A stretch of 6,889 nt of DNA, from the NCBI GenBank assembly GCA_000715605.1, contig KL568533.1, forward strand, positions 21,711-28,599, written 5' to 3'. Shown here piece after piece: positions 1 through 5,052 of the stretch (positions within the stretch are counted from its first letter, which is position 1; the number at the start of each line of letters is the position of its first letter). The notes beneath the pieces are model-generated. The model was not told the DNA's origin. It saw only the letters and a program-made list of their open reading frames with translations, and searched no databases. Position numbers and translations under genes: made by a program. This DNA is from Streptomyces speibonae. Lineage in GTDB: Bacteria; Actinomycetota; Actinomycetes; Streptomycetales; Streptomycetaceae.

Positions 1-38
1 GCGGAACCCCCCGTTTGGTTCACCTGCCGGTCGAGCGG

Positions 39-1706
39 CTACTTGAACGAGGTCTCGGCGAAGACTTCCTGCGTCAGCGGGGAGACGTTCGGCGGGTTCA
101 CGTTCTTGGCGAACGCGATGGCCGGCGGGGAGGAGGAGATCGGGACACCCGGAATGTAGTCCATGATGACCTCGTTGGCCTTCTCGTAGGCGGCGATGCG
201 CTCCTCGCCCACGAGCTTCGAGCCGGCGTTCACGGCGTCGAAGACCTTCTTGTCCTTGAAGCCCCACTGCTTGTCGAACTCGGCGAACCAGGTACCGATG
301 AAGTTGTAGCCGTCGTTGAAGTCACCGGTCCAGCCGAGCATGTGCAGGGCGCAGGAGCCCGACTCGGTGGCGTCCAGGTAGTCCGGGGCCCACTTCATCG
401 CCTTGGGCTTGACGGTGATGCCGGCCTTCTCGAGGTCGGACTTCATCAGCTCGAACAGGTCCTGCGGGGCAGGCATGTACGGGCGGGTGACCTCGGTCGG
501 GTAGCAGAACTCGATCTCGAGCTTCTCCTCACCGGCCTGCTTGAGGAGGTCCTTGGCCTTGGCGGTGTCGAACGGGTACTGCGTGACCTTCTTGGAGTAG
601 CCCTCGATCGTCTCCGGCATGAACTGGTCGGCGACCTTGCCGCCCTCGGGCAGCTGGGTCTTGACCAGGTTCTCCTTGTCGATCGCCTGCGCGATGGCCT
701 GGCGGACTTCCTTCTTCTTGAGCGCCTTGTTGGCGGACTGGCTCATGCCGACGTAGAAGAGGTTGAAGACGCCACGCGTCGGGACGACGTAGCCCTCGTC
801 CTCGAGGGTCTTGACGTCGGCCGGCGCGACCAGGTCGTAGCCGTCGATGTCACCGGCCTGGAGCGCCTGGCGGCGGCCCTCTTCGGTGTCGATGGTGCGG
901 AAGACCAGGTTCTTGATCTTCGCCTTGTCGCCCCAGTAGTCGTCGAAGCGCTCAAGGGTGACTTCCTTGTTGCCCTTGTTCCACTTCGTGATCTTGTACG
1001 GGCCGGTGCCGGCGACCGTGCCGGCCTCCTGGCTGTACTTGGGGTACGTGATGGCGTCGCCCTTGGCGGTCGCCTCCTGCTTCTCGTACTCCTTGATGGC
1101 CTTCGGCGAGTGGATCGCGAGGGCGTTGAGGGAGAAGCCGCCGGGAAGGTTGGCGGAGGGCTCCTTGACCTCGATGACGGCGGTGTGCTCGTCCTTCGCG
1201 GTGCAGGACTTGTAGTTCGCCTCGGGCGTCTCGGGGTCTTCGTTCTTCTTGAAGCCGCCCATGATGGTCTGCCAGTAGTAGGAGACCGCGCTGGACTGGT
1301 AGGTGCCCGTCCAGTTGAACCAGTGGTCGTAGTTGGCGCAGACGGCCGCGGCGTTGAACTCCTCGCCGTCGTGGAACTTCACGCCCTTGCGGAGGTTGAA
1401 GGTCCAGACGGTGCCCTCGTCGTTGCTCGACCACTTCTCGGCGAGGCCGCCGACCAGCTCGGTGCCGCCGGACTCGTGCTCGAGCAGGGCCTCGAACGCC
1501 TGCCGCGTCACACGGAAGGTTTCACCGTCACTCGCGAGGGCAGGGTCGAGAGAACCCGGGTCACCGGCACCGGCGAAGACGAAGGTGTCCTTCGAGCCGT
1601 CGCTCTTGTTGTCACTGTCCCGCTCGCTGGAGCAGCCCGTGGCAATCAGACCGACCGCCACCGCGGCCGTGATCGCCCGAGCGACTCGGGACTTGGGTAT
1701 GCGCAT
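39..1706 (-). CDS. ABC transporter substrate-binding lipoprotein, family 5 (oligo/dipeptide type)
   Basis: This is the extracytoplasmic solute-binding subunit of an ABC importer. It would be lipid-anchored outside the membrane and deliver a ligand, most likely peptides, to permease subunits. The 555-residue product starts with a lipoprotein signal: basic residues at 2-10, a hydrophobic stretch at about 11-22, and a lipobox LIATGC that puts the lipidated Cys at 25. A Ser/Asp/Lys-rich linker follows, then the SBP_bac_5 fold from about 45 to 470. The family signature (WTFNLRKGVKFHDG, residues 101-114) is clear, as are GTGPYKITKW (233-242) and RQAIAQAIDKENLV (335-348). Length is normal for the family. 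Cys 123, 168, 401 and 452 could form disulfides (inference). The ATG at 1706 has a GGAG 10 nt upstream. The gene probably has its own promoter in the 430-nt gap upstream. Ligand specificity cannot be read from the sequence. Permease and ATPase genes are not visible; only 38 nt remain beyond the stop. Confidence 0.95.
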   Translation of the reverse strand: MRIPKSRVARAITAAVAVGLIATGCSSERDSDNKSDGSKDTFVFAGAGDPGSLDPALASDGETFRVTRQAFEALLEHESGGTELVGGLAEKWSSNDEGTVWTFNLRKGVKFHDGEEFNAAAVCANYDHWFNWTGTYQSSAVSYYWQTIMGGFKKNEDPETPEANYKSCTAKDEHTAVIEVKEPSANLPGGFSLNALAIHSPKAIKEYEKQEATAKGDAITYPKYSQEAGTVAGTGPYKITKWNKGNKEVTLERFDDYWGDKAKIKNLVFRTIDTEEGRRQALQAGDIDGYDLVAPADVKTLEDEGYVVPTRGVFNLFYVGMSQSANKALKKKEVRQAIAQAIDKENLVKTQLPEGGKVADQFMPETIEGYSKKVTQYPFDTAKAKDLLKQAGEEKLEIEFCYPTEVTRPYMPAPQDLFELMKSDLEKAGITVKPKAMKWAPDYLDATESGSCALHMLGWTGDFNDGYNFIGTWFAEFDKQWGFKDKKVFDAVNAGSKLVGEERIAAYEKANEVIMDYIPGVPISSSPPAIAFAKNVNPPNVSPLTQEVFAETSFK

Positions 1707-1917
1707 ATTGGGGCCACTCCGGGTCCGCTATGTGGATGCATCTTGACCGGCCGAACACTACAGACGTTCGCAGTCAGTCAGGAACAGTCCGGATAGCGGT
1801 GATACCTACCTGAGATCTGAACACTTGACATAAGGGATGCTTCAGGCAGCCGACCGTCGATTTTTAACCCCGGAGACACAAAATCCGGCCTCCGCGGGCC
1901 CGTTCGAAGATCGGGAG

Positions 1918-1935
1918 ACGGCGTAAAGACGCCGT
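1918..1935. repeat. 7-bp perfect hairpin
   Basis: ACGGCGT, loop AAAG, ACGCCGT. Every pair of the stem is Watson-Crick on either strand. No T-tract follows on either strand, so a classical terminator is not supported. It lies about 212 bp upstream of the binding-protein ATG. It could be part of a leader or operator, or chance in GC-rich DNA. Confidence 0.5.
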
Positions 1936-2040
1936 GAAACCGCAGGTGACACGTGGTCAACGGGTCGTCGCTCCGCGCGTATGGCCGAAAATCTGACGCG
2001 AAATCAACCCCCGTCCCACCCGGTTCCGCCCCGTCGGCGG

Positions 2041-2063
2041 ACGTGTCCACCTGGTGGACACGT
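2041..2063. repeat. 23-bp perfect palindrome (11-bp arms, 1-nt centre)
   Basis: Arms ACGTGTCCACC (2041-2051) and GGTGGACACGT (2053-2063) are exact reverse complements around T2052. Folding as RNA would open the centre to a loop of a few bases and leave a stem of about 9 bp. It begins 74 nt beyond the stop of the minus-strand SseB gene at 2137. It could therefore be a Streptomyces-type terminator without a U-tract. Its near-perfect dyad symmetry fits a dimeric regulator's operator equally well. I do not recognise the motif as the site of a named regulator. Confidence 0.85.
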
Positions 2064-2080
2064 GGTGACGCTGAGTCACC
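2064..2080 (-). terminator. 6-bp hairpin abutting the palindrome; possible tandem terminator of the SseB operon
   Basis: On the minus strand GGTGAC, loop TCAGC, GTCACC forms a perfect 6-bp stem. It ends exactly where the larger palindrome (2063-2041) begins. Transcription leaving the SseB gene would meet this hairpin 57 nt after the stop codon and the larger one directly after it. No U-run follows, so the terminator reading rests on position and symmetry only. Confidence 0.4.
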
Positions 2081-2136
2081 GGGGCACGGTCACGCTTCCC
2101 GCGGAGGGTGTGCCTCAAACGCGGGATCCGGCCCGG

Positions 2137-2925
2137 TCAGCGGTGCTGCGCGGGCGGGTAGCCGTACCCCGACACGGGCGGCTGGACCGCGCCGTGCGCC
2201 TCCCGGTCGTAGAACGGCCGGGCGTTGGCGCGCAGCCACATCGCGACCGGGTCGTGTTCGTCGGAGAGCGCGACCGTCGACACGGGCAGTCCGTCCGGGA
2301 CCGCCCCCAGCGACTGCTGCATCATCGCGCGCACCGCGTCCACGGCGGGCGGGGAGGTGTCGTACACGTCCAGGCCGATGGCGAGGTACGGGGCGCCGAG
2401 CGCGGGCTGCACCCAGGCGCGGCGCAGCGAGCGGACGGCCGGGGTGCGGTGGGCGTTCTGTGCGAGGAGGGCGTAGAACTGCGGGATCTCGACGGCCGGT
2501 TCGGACAGCCGCAGAGGTCCGGCGGGCTGGCGGTCCAGGCCGCCGGCGATCCGGCGCAGGTCCAGCCAGGGGATGCCGACGCCGCCGCCCGGGGCATGCG
2601 GGTTGAGCCAGAGTCCGTAGCGGTCGGGGTAGAGGGCACGGGCCACCTCGAGGCCGTCGACGACCTCGTAGGACCGGTTCCAGCCGCTGGCCGACAGCTC
2701 CTGGGCGGAGGTGACGCAGGGCGCGTAGCCGAAGCCGTCGACGTCCATGTTGCCGTACTGGGCGTCCGGGGAGCCGGCCTGGCCGTGCCACAGCAGCATC
2801 CAGACCTGGCCGGTCGAAGGGGTCGCGAGAGCGCGCAGCAACGCCTCGTAGGCGTCGTAACGCCCGGGCGTCACCTGGCGCAGCATGTGCTCGACCTGCC
2901 CGGCCGCCGCGGTGCCAGCGCTCAC
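2137..2925 (-). CDS. SseB-family protein (enhanced serine sensitivity type), first of a tandem pair by coordinate
   Basis: This 262-residue cytoplasmic protein has no signal peptide or membrane segment. It shows an SseB-like N-terminal half (about 25-130: VWMLLW at 41-46, GYAPCVTSAQEL at 66-77, LNPHAPGG at 107-114) and an SseB C-terminal half (about 145-240) ending in DPVAMWLRANARPFY (225-239). A Pro/Gly/Tyr-rich tail of about 20 residues follows. The same blocks occur in the same order in the upstream neighbour, so the two are paralogues. E. coli SseB was named for increased serine sensitivity; its biochemical activity is not established, and none is claimed here. The GTG start at 2925 is supported by GGAGGGG (2941-2935), 9 nt upstream. 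A TAGGTT -10-like element at 2970-2965 may give it a promoter of its own. Family assignment is good, function unknown. Confidence 0.85.
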   Translation of the reverse strand: MSAGTAAAGQVEHMLRQVTPGRYDAYEALLRALATPSTGQVWMLLWHGQAGSPDAQYGNMDVDGFGYAPCVTSAQELSASGWNRSYEVVDGLEVARALYPDRYGLWLNPHAPGGGVGIPWLDLRRIAGGLDRQPAGPLRLSEPAVEIPQFYALLAQNAHRTPAVRSLRRAWVQPALGAPYLAIGLDVYDTSPPAVDAVRAMMQQSLGAVPDGLPVSTVALSDEHDPVAMWLRANARPFYDREAHGAVQPPVSGYGYPPAQHR

Positions 2926-2964
2926 TTTGTATCGCCCCTCCGTAACACACCTCGCCAGCCAACG

Positions 2965-2970
2965 AACCTA
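2965..2970 (-). promoter_or_regulatory. Candidate -10 element TAGGTT for the downstream SseB gene
   Basis: TAGGTT on the minus strand matches the Streptomyces vegetative -10 pattern TAnnnT. It lies about 40 nt upstream of the GTG start in the 109-nt gap between the two SseB genes, and would leave a leader of about 33 nt. It sits beside an 8-bp palindrome GCTTAAGC (2971-2978) in a locally A/T-richer patch. No recognisable -35 lies 16-18 nt upstream, so this is a weak call. Confidence 0.35.
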
Positions 2971-3034
2971 GCTTAAGCCGACGGCCCCCGGCGGTCTGCG
3001 TTCCGTACGCGGCAGGGCCCGCACCCCGCGGCGG

Positions 3035-3814
3035 TCACGGGTGCCGCTGGTAGAAGGGGGTGACCCGGGCGCGCATCCAGTCGGCCACCGGGTCCTGGGC
3101 CAGGTCCATCAGGATCAGGTTGACCGGCCAGCGGGCCGGGACGCGGCCCAGGGCCCGGCCCAGGGCGTCCAGCGGGAGGGGGCGGGCGTCGTCCTCGGTC
3201 CTGGACAGCTCCACGCCGACGAACAGCACCGGGTCGGCCGTCTCGATCGCCGCCAGACAGCGGCGGGCGCTCGTCACGACGCCGATGGCGTCGAACTCCT
3301 CGGAGGCCGCGCCGAGGAAGTCGACCGGGTCGTCCTGCCAGTCGGGCTCGAACAGCCGGACCCGGCCGCCGCTCGCCGGGCCGTCCAGCGGGCCGCGCCC
3401 GGCCCGGCACAGCTCGGCCACGGCGCCCGGCGGCAGCGGGGCGGAGACCACGCCACCGGGGTTGACGGCGATCCCCGCCTGCGGCGGCAGGCCGCGGGCG
3501 AACTCCACGGCGGGGGCGATCGTGTACGACATGTGGGAGCCGACGACCTGCCGGAACTGTTCCTCGGAGCTGAAGACGGGAACGTAGGCCTGGCCGTCGA
3601 GTTCCATGGTGGGCAGGTCCAGCGGGCCGCTGTCCGGGCCTCCGCCCTTGGGCAGCGGGACCCAGATGAAGCTGCGGCCCAGCACCTCGATGATCCTGGC
3701 CCCCGCCGAGGGGACACCGAGGGAGGCGGAGAGCACCTCCTCCAGTTCGTTACCGGGCCATCCGCCGTGCGGATGGGAGTGCGTCCGGTCCGAGAAGTCC
3801 GCCGGGAAGTCCAT
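3035..3814 (-). CDS. SseB-family protein (enhanced serine sensitivity type), second of the tandem pair
   Basis: This 259-residue soluble protein matches the SseB architecture. The N-terminal domain covers about 22-140 (FIWVPL at 49-54, YVPVFSSEEQF at 77-87, AVEFARGLPPQAGIAVNPGG at 102-121). The C-terminal domain covers about 150-256, with LFVGVEL (197-203) and the terminal block DPVADWMRARVTPFY (241-255). That block corresponds residue by residue to the end of the neighbouring SseB gene, DPVAxW[LM]RAxxxPFY. Unlike that neighbour it has no proline-rich tail and begins with a longer His/Pro-containing leader. The ATG at 3814 is the only start in the frame. Its SD is weak (GGTAGG about 7 nt upstream), and the stop of the ATPase gene is 53 nt away, so the two are probably cotranscribed. 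The E. coli namesake affects serine sensitivity; what this protein does is unknown. Confidence 0.88.
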   Translation of the reverse strand: MDFPADFSDRTHSHPHGGWPGNELEEVLSASLGVPSAGARIIEVLGRSFIWVPLPKGGGPDSGPLDLPTMELDGQAYVPVFSSEEQFRQVVGSHMSYTIAPAVEFARGLPPQAGIAVNPGGVVSAPLPPGAVAELCRAGRGPLDGPASGGRVRLFEPDWQDDPVDFLGAASEEFDAIGVVTSARRCLAAIETADPVLFVGVELSRTEDDARPLPLDALGRALGRVPARWPVNLILMDLAQDPVADWMRARVTPFYQRHP

Positions 3815-3867
3815 CTGTCGCCTACCGCCTGCCTGGAACCACTGCTGTGGCTGAAAAGGCTATCGGG

Positions 3868-4536
3868 TCATCCGCCGAAGCCGATCCGGCGCAGCGCGTC
3901 GGCCGCGTCCCGGTCGAGCAGCACCGTCGAGCCGCAGCCCGCGGGCACCCGTCCGCGTTGCACGGCGCGCAACAGCCGGTCGCTCGCCGCGCGGTGGCGG
4001 CGGAAGGCGTACCGGGAGACCCCGCGCCCGCGTTCGCGCTGGCCGGCCAGGGCCTCCTGCGGGGTGACGTCGAGCAGCAGCAGATGCAGACTCGCGCCCC
4101 GGCGCCGGGCCTCACGGGCCAGCCAGCGCCGCACCCATGCCTGGGTACCGCAGTCGTGGACGGCGATCGCGTCACCGCCGCGCAGCGCGCGGCGCAGCCC
4201 GGCGTAGTGGGCGACGCGGACCAGCGGGCGGTACACGGCGTACGGCAGGAAGCGCGGCATGCGGCACTCCCACCGGTCGCGGGTGTCCTGGGAGTCGACG
4301 CGGGTGCCCCGCACCGCGCGCCGCATCAGCGTGGACTTGCCGCTGCCGGGCAGTCCGGTGACCACGACGAGGTCACGGGGTCCGAAGAGCAGCACGTGCG
4401 GGCTGCGGCCGGCGCGTGCCCGCAGATCGCGGACGACGGGTGCCGGCAGCGCGCTGCGGGCCCGGCCGGCCCGGGTGGCCGACTGCGCGGGCAGCGCGGC
4501 GCCGGTGGTGGTGGCGCACGCCGTGGTCCTGTTCAC
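3868..4536 (-). CDS. P-loop NTPase of the AAA_33 / kinase-like family
   Basis: This 222-residue protein carries a clear Walker A, GLPGSGKS (61-68), after a 60-residue N-terminal extension rich in Ala, Thr and Arg. The rest fits the AAA_33 group of P-loop kinases and NTPases. RVDSQDTRDRW (80-90) matches the block after the P-loop that carries an acidic residue. A hydrophobic strand ending in VHDCGT (126-131) and the strand LLLLDV (152-157) follow, then an Arg-rich lid GQRERGRGVSRYAFRRH (165-181). Nucleotide binding is well supported. Phosphotransfer to some small molecule or RNA is plausible from the family, but the substrate cannot be inferred. The GTG at 4536 is preferred because GGGGAGG lies 8 nt upstream. 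A longer frame from a TTG at 4587 has no SD. It is probably the first gene of a leftward operon with the two SseB genes, and is divergent from gcvT. Confidence 0.85.
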   Translation of the reverse strand: MNRTTACATTTGAALPAQSATRAGRARSALPAPVVRDLRARAGRSPHVLLFGPRDLVVVTGLPGSGKSTLMRRAVRGTRVDSQDTRDRWECRMPRFLPYAVYRPLVRVAHYAGLRRALRGGDAIAVHDCGTQAWVRRWLAREARRRGASLHLLLLDVTPQEALAGQRERGRGVSRYAFRRHRAASDRLLRAVQRGRVPAGCGSTVLLDRDAADALRRIGFGG

Positions 4537-4544
4537 CGTGAGGT

Positions 4545-4551
4545 CCTCCCC
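4545..4551 (-). promoter_or_regulatory. Shine-Dalgarno GGGGAGG that fixes the ATPase start
   Basis: GGGGAGG on the minus strand is 8 nt upstream of the GTG at 4536. Frame-extension gene callers could choose the TTG at 4587 instead, adding 17 residues. That TTG is part of TTGACA (4587-4582), which looks more like a -35 hexamer than a start codon, and it has no SD. Confidence 0.75.
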
Positions 4552-4757
4552 TGGGGCCGGCACACGTCCCACCCCGCCGAGTGTCAAGAGAAGGTAATGC
4601 CGGGTGTCTCTCGTTTCCGTGCCTTTCGTGAAACAGGCCTGTCACAGCTCCCTGTGACCGCGCCCGTACTACCGGTACACCCCTGGGAAGGGTCCCCCTG
4701 CCGGACCCCGGCGATGCGTGCAATGATGTGCCCGCAACTGCATACCGGCCGTTTGAA
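4552..4757. other. Divergent intergenic region between the ATPase gene and the gcvT leader
   Basis: No gene is seen. Both transcription units should start here. For the leftward unit, TACCTT on the minus strand (4596-4591) fits TAnnnT and would give a leader of roughly 50 nt to the GTG; TTGACA (4587-4582) has no matching -10. For the rightward unit transcription must begin before aptamer 1. The only candidate I see is a weak pair, GTGCAA (4718-4723) and CATACC (4741-4746), spaced 17 nt. The region also holds a 10-bp palindrome ACAGGCCTGT (4633-4642), the 7-bp inverted repeat at 4641-4658 and an 8-bp palindrome TACCGGTA (4670-4677). Confidence 0.5.
4641..4658. repeat. 7-bp inverted repeat, candidate operator
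   Basis: GTCACAG (4641-4647), spacer CTCC, CTGTGAC (4652-4658) is a perfect dyad in the divergent promoter region. It overlaps by two bases the palindrome ACAGGCCTGT (4633-4642), so CCTGT occurs twice, 13 bp apart. The symmetry suits a dimeric DNA-binding protein. The half-sites are in the opposite orientation to a CRP site (TGTGA-N6-TCACA), so I do not assign a regulator. Confidence 0.5.
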
Positions 4758-4872
4758 TCCGCGCGGGAGAGTCCCCGGCATCATGTGCCGCCGGGGCGCC
4801 GAAGGAGCAAGTCCCTCCCTTGAATCTCTCAGGCACCGTTACCGCGTGGGCGAGGCACATCTGAAAAGCGGG
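4758..4872 (+). promoter_or_regulatory. Glycine riboswitch, aptamer 1
   Basis: The conserved glycine aptamer core is present in order. GGAGAG (4766-4771) is followed by a GC-rich P2 hairpin (CCCCGG at 4773-4778 with CCGGGG at 4791-4796). Then come GCGCCGAAGGAGCAAG (4796-4811), CTCTCAGG (4826-4833) and ATCTGAAAAG (4859-4868). GAGAG (4767-4771) pairs with CTCTC (4826-4830). P1 can close through TCCGC (4758-4762) with GCGGG (4868-4872). The aptamer senses free glycine in the nascent gcvT transcript. In Streptomyces griseus, glycine riboswitches upstream of gcvT and of gcvP activate the glycine cleavage system (literature recalled from memory). Confidence 0.93.
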
Positions 4873-4874
4873 CC

Positions 4875-4980
4875 GCCGGAGCCGTTCCGGCGACCCCACC
4901 CAAGGTGCAAGCCGTGACCCCTCCCCGGTACGGGCGGTCATGGCGAACCTCTCAGGTTCCGATGACAGATGGGGAGGACA
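4875..4980 (+). promoter_or_regulatory. Glycine riboswitch, aptamer 2 (tandem partner)
   Basis: It starts two bases after aptamer 1. A 6-bp hairpin GCCGGA/TCCGGC (4875-4880 with 4886-4891) leads into CACCCAAGGTGCAAGCC (4897-4913; base 4897 is C and the conserved block runs from 4898). A 9-bp P3 with one G-U pair follows (GCCGTGACC 4911-4919 with GGTCATGGC 4936-4944), then TCTCAGG (4950-4956) and GATGACAGA (4961-4969). TGGGG (4970-4974) can pair with CCCCA (4894-4898) as P1. It has no exact GAGAG partner for CTCTC as aptamer 1 does, and CTCTC sits in the loop region of a local GAACC/GGTTC hairpin (4945-4959). It is thus the more diverged half of the tandem. Confidence 0.85.
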
Positions 4981-5045
4981 TGTCCTCGCCTTCTCCCGCG
5001 CCCGCCCGACCCGGCGTGGGAAGGACCCCCATCGCCTCTGGGAGA
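4974..5045 (+). promoter_or_regulatory. gcvT leader / probable riboswitch expression platform
   Basis: Between aptamer 2 and the gcvT start are two hairpins and an anti-SD. A 14-bp palindrome, GAGGACATGTCCTC (4974-4987), would fold as a 5-bp stem with loop CAUG and shares G4974 with P1 of aptamer 2. TCTCCC (4992-4997) is exactly complementary to the SD segment GGGAGA (5040-5045); its CTCCC part can also pair with GGGAG (4972-4976) in aptamer 2. A second hairpin (GGCG 5013-5016 with CGCC 5033-5036, TGGG 5017-5020 with CCCA 5028-5031, T5032 bulged) ends 3 nt before the SD. No U-tract is present, which favours control at ribosome access or by an atypical terminator. This is inference. Confidence 0.5.
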
Positions 5046-5052
5046 CCGACCG

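Larger units (their letters stand above)
1707..2136. other. 430-nt gene-free region upstream of the binding-protein gene
   Basis: No convincing gene lies here; a 90-codon minus-strand frame (1778-2050) has no SD or recognisable motif. On the minus strand, TAGTGT (1760-1755) fits a Streptomyces -10 (TAnnnT) and would give a leader of roughly 40 nt before the binding-protein ATG. TAGGTA (1808-1803) is a second candidate. Neither has a good -35. A perfect TTGACA on the plus strand (1825-1830) has no -10 at the right distance. Part of the region (about 1790-1890) is clearly less GC-rich than its surroundings, as expected for promoter DNA. It also contains a 7-bp hairpin (1918-1935), two copies of GACACGTGGT (1948-1957 and 2057-2066), and the double hairpin at 2041-2080, which are listed separately. 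Confidence 0.6.

Noticed and set aside
1..38. Possible start of the next transporter gene or a terminator after the binding protein
   Set aside because: Only 38 bases are available. I see no stem-loop and no convincing start codon with SD on the minus strand.
15..1796. A 593-codon plus-strand open frame opposite the binding-protein gene
   Set aside because: It is longer than the real gene, but its translation is a low-complexity Val/Gly/Leu/Arg/Asp mix with no family motif. It is the antisense shadow expected of a high-GC gene with strong third-position bias. The minus-strand product has a lipobox and full SBP_bac_5 signatures.
1825..1830. Perfect TTGACA on the plus strand as a promoter
   Set aside because: No TAnnnT element lies 16-18 nt downstream, and no plus-strand gene follows.
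1778..2050. A 90-codon minus-strand frame in the intergenic region
   Set aside because: No SD, no family resemblance, codon use unlike the neighbours. It overlaps the palindrome and candidate promoters.
1981..2976. A 331-codon plus-strand frame across the first SseB gene
   Set aside because: It is an antisense shadow. No recognisable domain, and the minus-strand frame contains the SseB blocks behind a strong SD.
3041..4207. A 388-codon plus-strand frame across the second SseB gene and the ATPase
   Set aside because: It spans two real genes on the other strand and has Arg/Ala/Gly-rich composition without motifs.
4969..5052. A 28-codon N-terminal extension of gcvT from an upstream ATG
   Set aside because: The ATG lies inside aptamer 2 and the extension has no similarity to GcvT. 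The ATG at 5053 has a well-placed SD and gives the normal length.
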